64,000 nucleotides of DNA. It comes from Mesorhizobium sp. B1-1-8 (GTDB lineage Bacteria; Pseudomonadota; Alphaproteobacteria; Rhizobiales; Rhizobiaceae). The notes beneath the pieces were generated by a model, which saw only the letters and a list, made by a program, of their open reading frames with translations, ran no database searches and had not been told where the DNA came from. The stretch's first letter is position 1. Each line of letters opens with the position of its first letter. The stretch spans positions 4,317,501 to 4,381,500 of the forward strand of contig NZ_CP083956.1 of NCBI RefSeq assembly GCF_006442795.2. The letters are read 5' to 3'. The translations under genes were made by a program, and so were the position numbers. This document shows positions 6,698-14,478 of the stretch, piece after piece.

Positions 6698-7735
6698 TCA
6701 AACGCTGAAGTCGCCTTCAGTCCCCAACTGCGGCACGATGATTGCCTCCAGTGGCGTGGTCAGCGACCATTTCACCAGGCCGGGCGAGCGCTCGAGGCTC
6801 GAGCTGCCGCTGAGCGATTGCGGCGCCACCCGCTGCAGCACGACGGTGCCAAAACCCTTGCGCGCCGGCCCCGCCGCGCCGGCGGCGGTCGATGTTTCGT
6901 GCCAGACGAGGTGAAACTTTCGTTCAGCCGACGGGCCGGTTTCAACGGCCCAGGTGATCTCGATATGGCCGCCCTCGCTTGCCAGCGCGCCGTATTTCGA
7001 CGAGTTGGTGCCGAGCTCGTGGAAAGCCATGCCAAGGTTCTGCACGGCATTGGACTGCAGCGTCAGCAGCGGGCCGGAGAGTGATATCCGCTCTTCATGG
7101 CCAAACGGCTTGAGATGCTCCTGAATAAGGTCGAACAGGCTGGCGCCCGCCCATTCCGACGTGACGAGAAGATCGTGCGAGCGCGACAGCGCCATGATGC
7201 GCTGGCGGATCAGCTCCTCGAACTCGCCGGGATGGGTCGAACGCTTGCTGGTCTCCCTGATCATCGAAAGGATCACCGCGAACTGGTTCTTCACGCGATG
7301 ATTGACCTCGCGCATCAGCAGCCGGATGCGGCGCTCGCTTTCCTTGGCGGCGGTGATGTCGCGAGCGATCGTGGAGGCGCCGATGATCTCGTCATTGCGG
7401 TTCTTGATCGGCGATATCGTCAGCGACACGGCGACCAGCGGGCCGTCCTTGCGCCTGCGTACGGTTTCGAAGCTCGCTAGCCGCTCTCCCCTGCGTATGC
7501 GGGCGATGATGTCTGTTTCCTCGCTCCAGAGGTGCTCGGGGATAAGCATCAGGATCGATTTGCCGATGATCTCCTCGGCGCTGTAGCCGAACATGCGCTC
7601 GGCGGCGAGGTTCCAGTTGGTGACGATGCTGTTGAGGTCCTTGCCTATGATGGCGTCGAAGGACGAATCAACGATAGCCGCCAGCCGCGCATCGGCATTG
7701 ATATCTTGTGGTTTTCTGCCCCCGGAGCCTGCCAT
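6698..7735 (-). CDS. PAS-HWE/HisKA_2 sensor histidine kinase
   Basis: A 345-residue soluble kinase. A PAS domain (about 15-130; IVDSSFDAIIGKDL, MFGYSAEEIIG) is followed by the phospho-acceptor helix with His in REVNHRVKNQFAVI. The ATP-binding region has its N box in FHELGTNSSKYGAL and the WxE-type motif in HLVWHET. This is the HWE-related HisKA_2 type, abundant in Rhizobiales and often a sensor for the PhyR/NepR/EcfG general stress response or for light. No transmembrane helix, so it senses a cytoplasmic signal. No response regulator is adjacent. Confidence 0.88.
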   Translation of the reverse strand: MAGSGGRKPQDINADARLAAIVDSSFDAIIGKDLNSIVTNWNLAAERMFGYSAEEIIGKSILMLIPEHLWSEETDIIARIRRGERLASFETVRRRKDGPLVAVSLTISPIKNRNDEIIGASTIARDITAAKESERRIRLLMREVNHRVKNQFAVILSMIRETSKRSTHPGEFEELIRQRIMALSRSHDLLVTSEWAGASLFDLIQEHLKPFGHEERISLSGPLLTLQSNAVQNLGMAFHELGTNSSKYGALASEGGHIEITWAVETGPSAERKFHLVWHETSTAAGAAGPARKGFGTVVLQRVAPQSLSGSSSLERSPGLVKWSLTTPLEAIIVPQLGTEGDFSV

Positions 7736-7904
7736 CGGCGCTAGTTAGGGCAAGCGGGGATCAAGGCAACTGCCCGGAACAATTCGAGGAAGAAAAAACA
7801 AGTGCTTAGAGGTCCCGACGATTCCCAGAGCTCGGCGCTTTAGCTCTTGGGCTGTGCATCGCCGCAGCTCGCCGCGGGATTTCCGGCGGTGCCACTGCGG
7901 CCGG

Positions 7905-8312
7905 TTATTCGCTCAACCCGTCCAGCAACCGCAGTCCGGTTTCGTACTTTGCCGGCTCGACCCCGGCCTGGTGCGCCTGCCACAGATTGTCCTTCAGGTC
8001 GGCTTCCTTGACCCGCCGCGCCAGCGGGTCCGAAGCGGCGCGGCAGATGAAGCCCTGCTCCGTCTCGTCGAGCCTCCTCGTCAGGGCATCCACCGCCGCG
8101 ATGACTGAAACGCCGAAGCCCGCCCTCTCGAGCCGGTCCAATGTCCAGCCGTCGCCTTTCTCGACCACGTCATGCAGGTAGGCGACGGTCTTTTCGTCGA
8201 GCGTTTCGACCGCGTCGGCGACGCGCCTCAAATGTTCGATATACGGCCGGCCGGTCTTGTCGGTCTGCCCGCTATGGGCCTGTTCCGCGATCTTCGCCGC
8301 CTGATGAAGCAT
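7905..8312 (-). CDS. HD-domain protein (RelA/SpoT hydrolase-like)
   Basis: A 135-residue protein with an HD phosphohydrolase core: H in AEQAHSGQTDKTGRPYIEH, the HD pair in AYLHDVVEKG, and D in KEADLKDNLW. This layout resembles the N-terminal ppGpp-hydrolase part of RelA/SpoT and small MESH1-like enzymes. No synthetase domain is present. Hydrolysis of (p)ppGpp is plausible but not proven. The Shine-Dalgarno is GGGAAAG before ATG 8312; a much longer antisense-biased frame upstream has non-native codon use. Confidence 0.75.
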   Translation of the reverse strand: MLHQAAKIAEQAHSGQTDKTGRPYIEHLRRVADAVETLDEKTVAYLHDVVEKGDGWTLDRLERAGFGVSVIAAVDALTRRLDETEQGFICRAASDPLARRVKEADLKDNLWQAHQAGVEPAKYETGLRLLDGLSE

Positions 8313-8557
8313 GTCTTTCCCGGTCTTATCGAAATCCCTGGTCGAACAGAGTCCCCTCGAAACATCGTCCGTCTGAATAGAGCCCGTCCCGGCGAGGGAC
8401 AGCCGGGGCGAGCTGGCACGGGCTTGCGCCCGGCCCGGCGGCGCGCTTTTCGCGGGGGACGGGGCCGCGCGCCGCCGTTTCGTTTTTCCAACATCGAGGT
8501 CTGCCGATTGTTCCCATCCCCCCGAATTTTGTAGCGCTGCGGCGAAAGCCTTCCGCG

Positions 8558-8582
8558 GGAACCTCCGCGCCTGACGACCGTT
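8558..8582 (+). promoter_or_regulatory. EcfG-type stress promoter, GGAAC-N16-CGTT
   Basis: GGAAC (8558-8562) and CGTT (8579-8582), 16-nt spacer, full consensus, 30 nt before the csbD-like start. Confidence 0.72.
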
Positions 8583-8612
8583 CCGCTCACGGTCAAACGA
8601 AGGAGCCAGGCC

Positions 8613-8816
8613 ATGGATTGGAACCGCGTCGAAGGCAACTGGAAGCAGGTCAAAGGCAAGGTCAAGGAAAAGTGGGGCAAGCTCACCGACGACGACCTCG
8701 ACCGCATCGCCGGCAAGCGCGACCAGCTCGAAGGCATGATTCAGGAACGTTACGGCCTCGAGAAGGACCGTGTCCGCCGCGACGTCGATGATTGGTACAA
8801 AATGCAGCGCTGGTAG
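8613..8816 (+). CDS. CsbD-family general stress protein
   Basis: A 67-residue hydrophilic protein starting MDWNRVEGNWKQVKGKVKEK with GKLTDDDLDRIAGKRDQLEG, the canonical CsbD signature (W.Q.kGk.ke.wGklT.dd). CsbD is induced by general stress in Bacillus and E. coli (YjbJ); the molecular role is unknown. The Shine-Dalgarno is AAGGAG. A full-consensus EcfG promoter precedes it and an intrinsic terminator follows, so it is a monocistronic stress gene. Confidence 0.92.
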   Translation: MDWNRVEGNWKQVKGKVKEKWGKLTDDDLDRIAGKRDQLEGMIQERYGLEKDRVRRDVDDWYKMQRW

Positions 8817-8838
8817 CCCTGATTTTTCGCAATCATAA

Positions 8839-8870
8839 GAAAGGCGCTGCCCGAAAAGACAGCGCCTTTC
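8839..8870 (+). terminator. Intrinsic terminator
   Basis: Stem GAAAGGCGCTG / CAGCGCCTTTC (11 bp, perfect) with a 10-nt loop, then TTG. Confidence 0.8.
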
Positions 8871-8955
8871 TTGCGTAACAATTGTGTCCTTGGGGCCCTT
8901 CGCTTCATCAACAACAACGGTTGTTCGTGAAAAAATTCTCGGCGAAATTCTCTTC

Positions 8956-8980
8956 GGAACAAGTTGATGTGCGCCGGGTT
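8956..8980 (+). promoter_or_regulatory. EcfG-type stress promoter, GGAAC-N16-GGTT
   Basis: GGAAC (8956-8960), 16 nt, GGTT (8977-8980), 31 nt upstream of the ATG at 9012. Confidence 0.6.
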
Positions 8981-9011
8981 GGAGTTGATCAACCTCACCG
9001 GAGAACCACCA

Positions 9012-9524
9012 ATGCCGACAACGAAAACGGCCTCGAAAAAGGGCCTCAACGAACTTTTCCACGACACGCTGAAAGACATCTACTTCGCCGAGAAGAAAAT
9101 CCTTTCGACGCTGCCCAAAATGGCCAAGGCGGCACAGGACGACGCGCTGAAAGCGGCCTTCGAAAAGCACCGCGACCAGACCGAAGAACACGTCGCCCGT
9201 CTCGAAGAAGTGTTCGAGGTGATCGACAAGAAGCCGGCAGGCAAGACCTGCGCCGCCATCATAGGCATCACCGAGGAAGGCGCCGAGATCATGGAGGAAT
9301 ATAAGGGTTCGCCCTCGCTCGACGCCGGTATGCTGGCGGCCGCCCAGGCGGTCGAGCACTATGAGATCTCGCGCTACGGCACGCTCAAGACGTGGGCGCA
9401 GGAGCTCGGCCTCACCGAAGCCGTCAACCTTCTCGACAAGACGCTGACCGAAGAGAAGGAAACCGACGCCGCGCTCACCGAACTTGCCGAATCCGCCGTC
9501 AATGTAGCGGCCGAGGCTGCATAA
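9012..9524 (+). CDS. YciF/YciE-type ferritin-like protein (DUF892)
   Basis: A 170-residue four-helix protein. LFHDTLKDIYFAEKKILSTL opens the DUF892 fold. Acidic residues and His at the expected metal positions are visible (E in YFAEKKI, E-H in DQTEEHVARLEEVF, E-H-Y-E in AVEHYEISRYGT). DUF892 proteins carry a ferritin-like dinuclear metal site and are stress induced. I start at 9012 (GGAG eight bases upstream) rather than the in-frame ATG at 8964, because the latter would overlap the EcfG promoter. Confidence 0.9.
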   Translation: MPTTKTASKKGLNELFHDTLKDIYFAEKKILSTLPKMAKAAQDDALKAAFEKHRDQTEEHVARLEEVFEVIDKKPAGKTCAAIIGITEEGAEIMEEYKGSPSLDAGMLAAAQAVEHYEISRYGTLKTWAQELGLTEAVNLLDKTLTEEKETDAALTELAESAVNVAAEAA

Positions 9525-9570
9525 GGGCGCGATGCGGAAGGCAGGATCCTCCCTCGATCCTGTGCCGCCC

Positions 9571-9599
9571 GAGCCCTGGTAATCCCATCGCCAGGGCTC
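9571..9599 (+). terminator. Hairpin, probable terminator
   Basis: GAGCCCTGG / CCAGGGCTC, 9-bp perfect stem with an 11-nt loop, 47 nt after the DUF892 stop; only a short T run follows. Confidence 0.5.
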
Positions 9600-9810
9600 G
9601 TTGCAATCCTCGAGATCATTTCGCGTGGAAAAGGCGTTCAACTGAATGGCCGTGTAGGCCACCGGGCAAGCCATGGGCTTTCGCGCCTTGCATGGCGTCC
9701 GTCATTCTGCGGGCGGCAAGCGGGCCGGTTTTTCAGACTATTCCGAAACCTGGCGAAACGCGCCTGCCCTTCCTGCGAGTCCAGTCGCGCCGGAAGCGCA
9801 TTGCGGAGAT

Positions 9811-9835
9811 GGAACTTCGGTCAACGCCGAATGTT
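9811..9835 (+). promoter_or_regulatory. EcfG-type stress promoter, GGAAC-N16-TGTT
   Basis: GGAAC (9811-9815), 16-nt spacer, TGTT (9832-9835), 27 nt before the ATG at 9863. Confidence 0.5.
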
Positions 9836-9862
9836 GCCCAATGGAGGACCGGAAATTGTGAG

Positions 9863-10372
9863 ATGGCTAAAGTTTCGCCGCATACGCTCAAAGGTATTGG
9901 CTACCTGGTATCGACCATAAGTGTATTCCTGCTGGCCATCGTCAGCTGGTCGAGCGCATCGCAAACCGCCATGTTGACGGCCTGCCTGCTTGCAGGTGCG
10001 GCGACATCGATCGTCGGCATGTTCTGCCGCTGGCTGTCCTACGAAATCGAAAAGCGCCGCAAGGAGCAGCAACCCTCGACCAGCCGAGACTTGCGGCCGG
10101 ATATAGTAAAAAAGGGCGGCGGATATGGCATGGCGCGCGAACAAGAAAGCAGCAAGTGGGCCGACGTGGAACTGCTCGTTATGTTCCTGATCAAGGAAAC
10201 CGGCATCAGCGAGGCACAGGCGTGCCAGGTCGACCGTGATCTTGCGTCAGGGAGCTATCCGACGGCCCGGCCTGCTTTTTTCGTCGTGACACAGGAATGC
10301 AGACCGGGCCGCGCCTCTGTGAGGGAACAAAGGCCGGGACATCCTGCGCCGCGATCAGCCGCCTTGCCTTAA
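9863..10372 (+). CDS. Hypothetical two-helix membrane protein, tail possibly frameshifted
   Basis: A 169-residue frame. Residues 1-70 hold two membrane helices (GYLVSTISVFLLAIVSWSS and MLTACLLAGAATSIVGMFC) and a basic end (EIEKRRKEQQ). Around residue 87 a second unit begins (MAREQESSKWADVELLVMFL), which looks like a separate small helical protein of the kind seen in rhizobia. After GISEAQAC the sequence becomes basic and low in native character, so the true C-terminus may be altered by a frameshift. An EcfG-type promoter lies just upstream. It converges on yihY, 6 bp apart. Confidence 0.5.
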   Translation: MAKVSPHTLKGIGYLVSTISVFLLAIVSWSSASQTAMLTACLLAGAATSIVGMFCRWLSYEIEKRRKEQQPSTSRDLRPDIVKKGGGYGMAREQESSKWADVELLVMFLIKETGISEAQACQVDRDLASGSYPTARPAFFVVTQECRPGRASVREQRPGHPAPRSAALP

Positions 10373-10378
10373 CATAGG

Positions 10379-11299
10379 TTATTGCCGCCGCCCTCGGCTT
10401 GCCGATGCGGCGCCGCGCGATGACTGCCCGGCTGCGACCACCGGCGCCAGATCCTTGCGGCTGCCGCGCCGGACCGAGTAGGCGCGCGTGATCTCGGCGC
10501 CAAAGAGAAAAATCTGCGCCGAATAATAGACCCAGAGCAGCACGACCATCAGTGCGCCGGCGGCGCCGTAAGAGGTGGCGATGGCACTGGTGCCGATATA
10601 CCAGCCGATCAGCGACTTGCCGATGGTGAACAGCACCGTGGTGACCAGCGAGCCGACGGCAACGTCACGCCATTTGAGCGACCTGTCCGGAAGGACCTTG
10701 TAGATCGCCGCGAACAGCAGCGCGATCAGGACAAAGGAAACGACGGTGTTGATGGCGCTGACGATCAGTTCGCCGAACGGCAGGCGGGCGTTGATGAATT
10801 CGCCCAGCGCCGAGATCGCGGTGCTCGCGGCAAGCGAAACCAGCAGCATGAAGCCGAGCGCGGCCACCAGGCCGAGGCTCGCCGCCCTCGCCCGCACCAG
10901 GCGCGAAAGCGAGACGCCATCGGGCCTGACCTTCCAGATCTCGTTCAGCGATTGCTGCATTTCGCCGAAGACGCCGGAAGCGGTGACAAGGAGCGCGATC
11001 AGCCCGATGATGGTGGCCAGCGTGCTGGACCCGCGATGCGAGGCGGTCTCGATCGTTGCCTTGAGGAGGTCGGCGCTCTGCTGGCCCATCACACCGGAAA
11101 ACTCGGCCGAAAGCGCGAGTTGGGCGGCGTCGTTGCCGATCACGATTCCGGCGATCGCCACCACGATCAGCAGGATCGGTGCCAGCGAGGTGGTGGCGTA
11201 GAAGGCCATCGCTGCGCCATGGCTCAGCGCATTGTCATTGAGAAAGCCGGTGACGCTCTCCCTCAGCAAAATCCAGGCTTCCTGAAACCAGCGCCGCAT
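10379..11299 (-). CDS. YihY/BrkB-family inner-membrane protein
   Basis: A 306-residue protein with about six membrane helices. Family markers are ALSHGAAMAFYATTSLAPILL in helix 1 and SYGAAGALMVVLLWVYYSAQIFLFGAEITRAY near the end (split here in two motifs). YihY/BrkB proteins were once labelled ribonuclease BN; their real role is unresolved, with transport proposed. The Arg/Ser-rich C-terminus (SSRGAASASRGRRQ) is cytoplasmic. It lies 31 bp downstream of the FMN reductase gene on the same strand, so the two may be cotranscribed. Confidence 0.88.
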   Translation of the reverse strand: MRRWFQEAWILLRESVTGFLNDNALSHGAAMAFYATTSLAPILLIVVAIAGIVIGNDAAQLALSAEFSGVMGQQSADLLKATIETASHRGSSTLATIIGLIALLVTASGVFGEMQQSLNEIWKVRPDGVSLSRLVRARAASLGLVAALGFMLLVSLAASTAISALGEFINARLPFGELIVSAINTVVSFVLIALLFAAIYKVLPDRSLKWRDVAVGSLVTTVLFTIGKSLIGWYIGTSAIATSYGAAGALMVVLLWVYYSAQIFLFGAEITRAYSVRRGSRKDLAPVVAAGQSSRGAASASRGRRQ

Positions 11300-11329
11300 G
11301 TCCTACACCGTCGGCTATTCTCCTGTCGG

Positions 11330-12433
11330 CTATTTCGGGCGCGGATCCACGAGCCCTGTCCCGATCGTCGGGAACGACCCGGCCCGGCGTTTTTCGACGG
11401 CCTCGGCCAGCGCCAGCACCGCGTTCCTGACCTCGGCTTGGACCGCCTCGTCGGTGTCGAGCTCGTCATGGCTGGTCGCATAGGGTTTCCAGTAGCCGAT
11501 ATAGCGGTCCAGCTCGGCGATCTCCCCGACCGGGTCGAGCTTCATCGAACGCAGCCAGCCGGCCAGCCCGCGGCGGGCATTCCCGGCGCCTTCCGTGTCG
11601 CCGTGGACGACGACCGAGAACAGCCGACCCTGGAGATGGCGCGGATAATCCCAGCCGGCCAGCTCGGCCTTTTTGGCGAGCGCGGCGTCCTTGCCCTGGG
11701 TGAGCGAGGGATCGGGATTGCCGCCATCGGCGCAGACCAGGCGGTCCATCATCAGCTTCAGCGGCGACGAGGTCTGGTACCAGTTGACCGGCGTGACGAT
11801 CATGATGCCGTGCGCCTCGACCCAGAGCGGATAGATCTCGTTCATCCAGTCGTTGACCTGGCCGAGCGAATGGTTCGGGTAACATGAGCACGGCCAGTGA
11901 CACAGCGGCGGTGCCGTCGAAAAGCACGCCTTGCAAGGATGGATCTTGCGGCCATACTCCGACGCAAGCCGCGACAGGTCGAGCACCTCGACCGAGAAGC
12001 CCGGCCTGGCCGCAATGGCGCCGTAAGCAAGTTCGACCAGTCGAAAACTCTTCGACATCTCGCCCGGACAGGTATGCTCCGAGCGCGAAGATCCGTTGAT
12101 CAACAGAATGCGCGAGGGCGCCGACTTGTCCTCGCGGCGGCGCTGCGCTGCCTCGACTGCCTCATGCGTGGCGATCCATTCGACCGACAGGTCGTAATCC
12201 GGGTCGTGAAATCCCTCCCCTGCCTTTCGGGTGATCGGGCTCTTGCGCTCGTCCTTGTAGGCCTGCCAGGCGATCTCGGCGAGGCTGTCGATCGCGTCAG
12301 CAGCCGACGCAAAAGCGGGATCGTAGAATTGTGCGCGGTAGCGGTTTTTGAACTCGCTTTCGCCGAGGAGCGGGCTGGGCATCCCTTTGCGCGGCTCGAC
12401 GGCCATCGTGTCGGATTTGCTGCTTTTTGCCAT
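11330..12433 (-). CDS. NADPH-dependent FMN reductase/flavodoxin-fold protein with N-terminal extension
   Basis: A 367-residue protein. Residues about 107-320 form a flavodoxin-like FMN reductase domain: ILLINGSSRSEHTCPGEMSK is the FMN phosphate loop, and VTPVNWYQTSSPLKLMMDRL is the typical flavin-contact segment. A Cys-rich patch (CKACFSTAPPLCHWPCSCYP) lies between and might bind metal or be redox active. The first 105 residues are an unrecognised extension. The start at 12433 (MAKSSKSDTM) is preferred over the in-frame 12484. A weak EcfG-like promoter precedes it. Confidence 0.75.
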   Translation of the reverse strand: MAKSSKSDTMAVEPRKGMPSPLLGESEFKNRYRAQFYDPAFASAADAIDSLAEIAWQAYKDERKSPITRKAGEGFHDPDYDLSVEWIATHEAVEAAQRRREDKSAPSRILLINGSSRSEHTCPGEMSKSFRLVELAYGAIAARPGFSVEVLDLSRLASEYGRKIHPCKACFSTAPPLCHWPCSCYPNHSLGQVNDWMNEIYPLWVEAHGIMIVTPVNWYQTSSPLKLMMDRLVCADGGNPDPSLTQGKDAALAKKAELAGWDYPRHLQGRLFSVVVHGDTEGAGNARRGLAGWLRSMKLDPVGEIAELDRYIGYWKPYATSHDELDTDEAVQAEVRNAVLALAEAVEKRRAGSFPTIGTGLVDPRPK

Positions 12434-12482
12434 CTGCTGCCCACCGCTTACGGAGCGGGCCGGGTGGACCCCGCACGGGATC

Positions 12483-12507
12483 AATTCGGCGCGGGCCGGA
12501 TGGTTCC
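12483..12507 (-). promoter_or_regulatory. Weak EcfG-like promoter
   Basis: Minus strand GGAAC (12507-12503) with AATT 16 nt downstream (12486-12483). The -35 is exact and the TT pair fits GGAAC-N18-TT, but the rest of the -10 does not match. It lies upstream of the FMN reductase gene. Confidence 0.3.
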
Positions 12508-12566
12508 TCCCGGCGCAACCGTGAAGACCGGTCCGGTCACGACGAGCGCGAGGCGATTATGAAAAA

Positions 12567-12767
12567 TCATATGTTCGACAGACCCGGATAATTATCGGCG
12601 TCTCTGGATGATCCTCGCGCCAACCCATCGAGCAGCATGCGGGAGCGCTCAATGTTTCGGTGGGTCTCCCGGATGTGGTCGTGCATCTCATCCAATTCCG
12701 TCAGCGCCGCGCTGCTCTGCTTGCGCGAGGCGCCGATGACGATTTCAGAGGTTTTGCCGATATCCAT
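12567..12767 (-). CDS. Hypothetical small helical protein (66 aa)
   Basis: From the ATG at 12767 the frame gives MDIGKTSEIVIGASRKQSSA followed by a long charged helix with heptad character (LTELDEMHDHIRETHRNIERSRMLLDGL). No strong Shine-Dalgarno is visible, and the frame continues upstream without native composition. It may be a real small gene, as the helix composition is protein-like, but I recognise no family. Confidence 0.4.
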   Translation of the reverse strand: MDIGKTSEIVIGASRKQSSAALTELDEMHDHIRETHRNIERSRMLLDGLARGSSRDADNYPGLSNI

Positions 12768-12834
12768 TACGTCGCAGATAGGGCGATGTCCGCGTCTTCG
12801 ACAGGGCGCGCCCACCCGGCGGACCATCAAATAT

Positions 12835-13227
12835 TTACAATCCCGCCCCGCGCGGGCGTTGGCCGGCGAGGTGTTTGTGCTTCTCAAACAGGGCCAGCTT
12901 CTCGGGGTAGCCGAGCCGAAGCGCGGCCCCACAGTGGTTGCAGTTGAATCTGGAAATCACCTTGAACCATGAGCCCTTCCGGATAATTGGATGCCCGCAC
13001 TTCGGGCACTCAAATCCAAGCGGAATGTCGCGTAGCTCGTTGGGTATAGGCACGGTCACCCCGTCAGCTTGGATGCCCGCCATATCGCAGGAGGTGGCGG
13101 GCATCCATTGAACCGGCGATGAAGGGACTGTTTCTCGCCAGCCGCTCATAAAATGACACCGGCCAGCCAAGGTTTCGTCGCTCGGACCTCTGCCTTTGGC
13201 CATGAGACCTAGGTCGCATGATGTCAT
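12835..13227 (-). CDS. Zinc-ribbon hypothetical protein
   Basis: The C-terminal 75 residues carry a clear zinc ribbon: FECPKCGHPIIRKGSWFKV then FNCNHCGAALRLGYPEKL, two CxxC knuckles 25 residues apart. The start is uncertain: the in-frame ATGs at 13227, 13203 and 13083 all lack a good Shine-Dalgarno, and the N-terminal 45 residues look less native. The shortest version would be 82 residues. A nucleic-acid or protein interaction role is inferred from the ribbon only. Confidence 0.55.
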   Translation of the reverse strand: MTSCDLGLMAKGRGPSDETLAGRCHFMSGWRETVPSSPVQWMPATSCDMAGIQADGVTVPIPNELRDIPLGFECPKCGHPIIRKGSWFKVISRFNCNHCGAALRLGYPEKLALFEKHKHLAGQRPRGAGL

Positions 13228-13317
13228 GGGCCAAAACCGGCGTCGGGGCCGGCAAACTCCTTAAACGGATTCACACATGTTATTTCGCTGCGGCGTTTGC
13301 GGCCTTAGCAATCGTCG

Positions 13318-13509
13318 GTGCAAATCCCGCCCGCCATTCCCCGAGAGTCCAACAGCATCCACGTTGTGGACGACGGCGCCGAATGGCACGTCCTGATTGT
13401 TGAGGATGGCCGCGAGACAGCCCGCACATTTTTCCTCGAAGTCTATGCGCTGGCATATGCTGAAGGCCAGCGCATTCGGCTAGGGCTGGAAAAGTACAAT
13501 AGGCTCTAA
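13318..13509 (+). CDS. Hypothetical small protein (63 aa)
   Basis: GTG-started frame, with an in-frame TAG just upstream limiting the start. It encodes a compact alpha/beta miniprotein: IHVVDDGAEWHVLIVEDG, RTFFLEVYALAYAEGQRIRL. Composition is protein-like and the stop lies at the edge of the following palindromic repeat. Family unknown. Confidence 0.55.
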   Translation: MQIPPAIPRESNSIHVVDDGAEWHVLIVEDGRETARTFFLEVYALAYAEGQRIRLGLEKYNRL

Positions 13510-13615
13510 AGCATTTTGCATGAAAAAGGATTCACGCGACATGCTTTAGGTTTTTGATTTTACGCATTTCTTTGCCCGGAAACCGCTGCACAATTTCGGG
13601 AGACATGCTTTAGCG
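13507..13615. repeat. Palindromic intergenic repeat (AAGCATGTC family)
   Basis: Holds AAAGCAT..TCACGCGACATGCTTT followed by the second unit 'cccggaaaccgctgcacaatttcgggagacatgcttt', the same two-part architecture as 2361-2466. It sits between convergent small genes and could end both transcripts. Confidence 0.75.
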
Positions 13616-13837
13616 TGCTGGCCCTGTCCCGTTCCATCGAATGAACGGTGCATCTGTGCCGGTGATTTCCCGCACCGACTTCAACAGGGCCGCATGCACC
13701 ATCTGCATCGAGCGGTAATGCTCGCATTGCGGCGATATCAGAGACCGGGTGATGCTGGCATGCAGCGCCTCCGCTGCCTTGAGAAACTGCTCTAAATCCG
13801 CACCTGACAGCTGCTTGGGTTTGTTGCGCCTGACCAC
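13610..13837 (-). CDS. Hypothetical small protein (75 aa)
   Basis: GTG start at 13837 with an excellent Shine-Dalgarno (AGGAGG, five bases upstream). The product MVRRNKPKQLSGADLEQFLK continues as a helical protein (AAEALHASITRSLISPQCEH). No domain recognised. The IS1595-type element inserted 38 bp upstream of this start, so its native promoter has probably been disrupted. Confidence 0.6.
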   Translation of the reverse strand: MVRRNKPKQLSGADLEQFLKAAEALHASITRSLISPQCEHYRSMQMVHAALLKSVREITGTDAPFIRWNGTGPAR

Positions 13838-13965
13838 CGCGGCCTCCTATGAGAATCGCTCCTAGGACTATAATCCGCATATTGTACTTTGCGTACCCAA
13901 CTTCCCTTTTGTTAAGAAAGCTCTGCCAGTATCCCCTTTGGGAAAGGGAGCGGTGGCGGGGCTAC

Positions 13966-14478
13966 ATGGCGGCTGGAAGGAAGCCTGACTTTCCGCCTTT
14001 GCTCGCTCCGGGCGCGCACTACCTTGATATCTTGGCCATTCGAGCGCTCGCGGTGGATAGGTTTTCTGGACAGGACCGCTCCTATCGGGAATTGCTGTTC
14101 CATCAGTTGGAAGAATTCGTTCAATGGCTTTTGAGAGCGAAGATTCCAGGCGATCTAGCAGTAGATGGAAGTTTTCTTACAGAAAAATCAAGACCATCGG
14201 ATGTGGACGTCTTGTTTACTTTTGATCTAGACGTTTCAGAGAAGTTGGATGCGGAGCAAGAAGTCTATATAACCGAAATAAATAGTACAAAAGTGCTTGA
14301 AAAGATTGACAGTTTTGCAGCCGTTCGCTATCCTAGACACCATCGGTTCTACCGAACACCAATAGACGTTGCAAGCATGAGCGACCACTACGGCATTGAG
14401 AACGGCGAAGAGTGGTTGAAGGGTTACGTGGTTCTCAGATTGTGGGAAACAGATGTGGGCCGCCGCATCCGCAGTTGA
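13966..14478 (+). CDS. Cargo protein A: predicted nucleotidyltransferase fold
   Basis: A 170-residue protein from the ATG at 13966 (the frame extends to 13849, but that part lies outside the element). The segment DLAVDGSFLTEKSRPSDVDV (residues 63-82) fits the polymerase-beta-type nucleotidyltransferase signature GS...DxD, here G68-S69 and D79-x-D81. It most resembles the DUF6932 type. The N-terminal PDFPPLLAPGAHYLDILAIR is also typical of such proteins. The 3' end overlaps cargo gene B by 26 nt, which implies coupled translation. A toxin-antitoxin or defence role is inference from fold and context. Confidence 0.7.
   Translation: MAAGRKPDFPPLLAPGAHYLDILAIRALAVDRFSGQDRSYRELLFHQLEEFVQWLLRAKIPGDLAVDGSFLTEKSRPSDVDVLFTFDLDVSEKLDAEQEVYITEINSTKVLEKIDSFAAVRYPRHHRFYRTPIDVASMSDHYGIENGEEWLKGYVVLRLWETDVGRRIRS

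Noticed and set aside
8313..9674. N-terminal extension of the HD-domain frame to 589 codons
   Set aside because: It runs antisense through csbD and the DUF892 gene; only the last 135 codons have native character.
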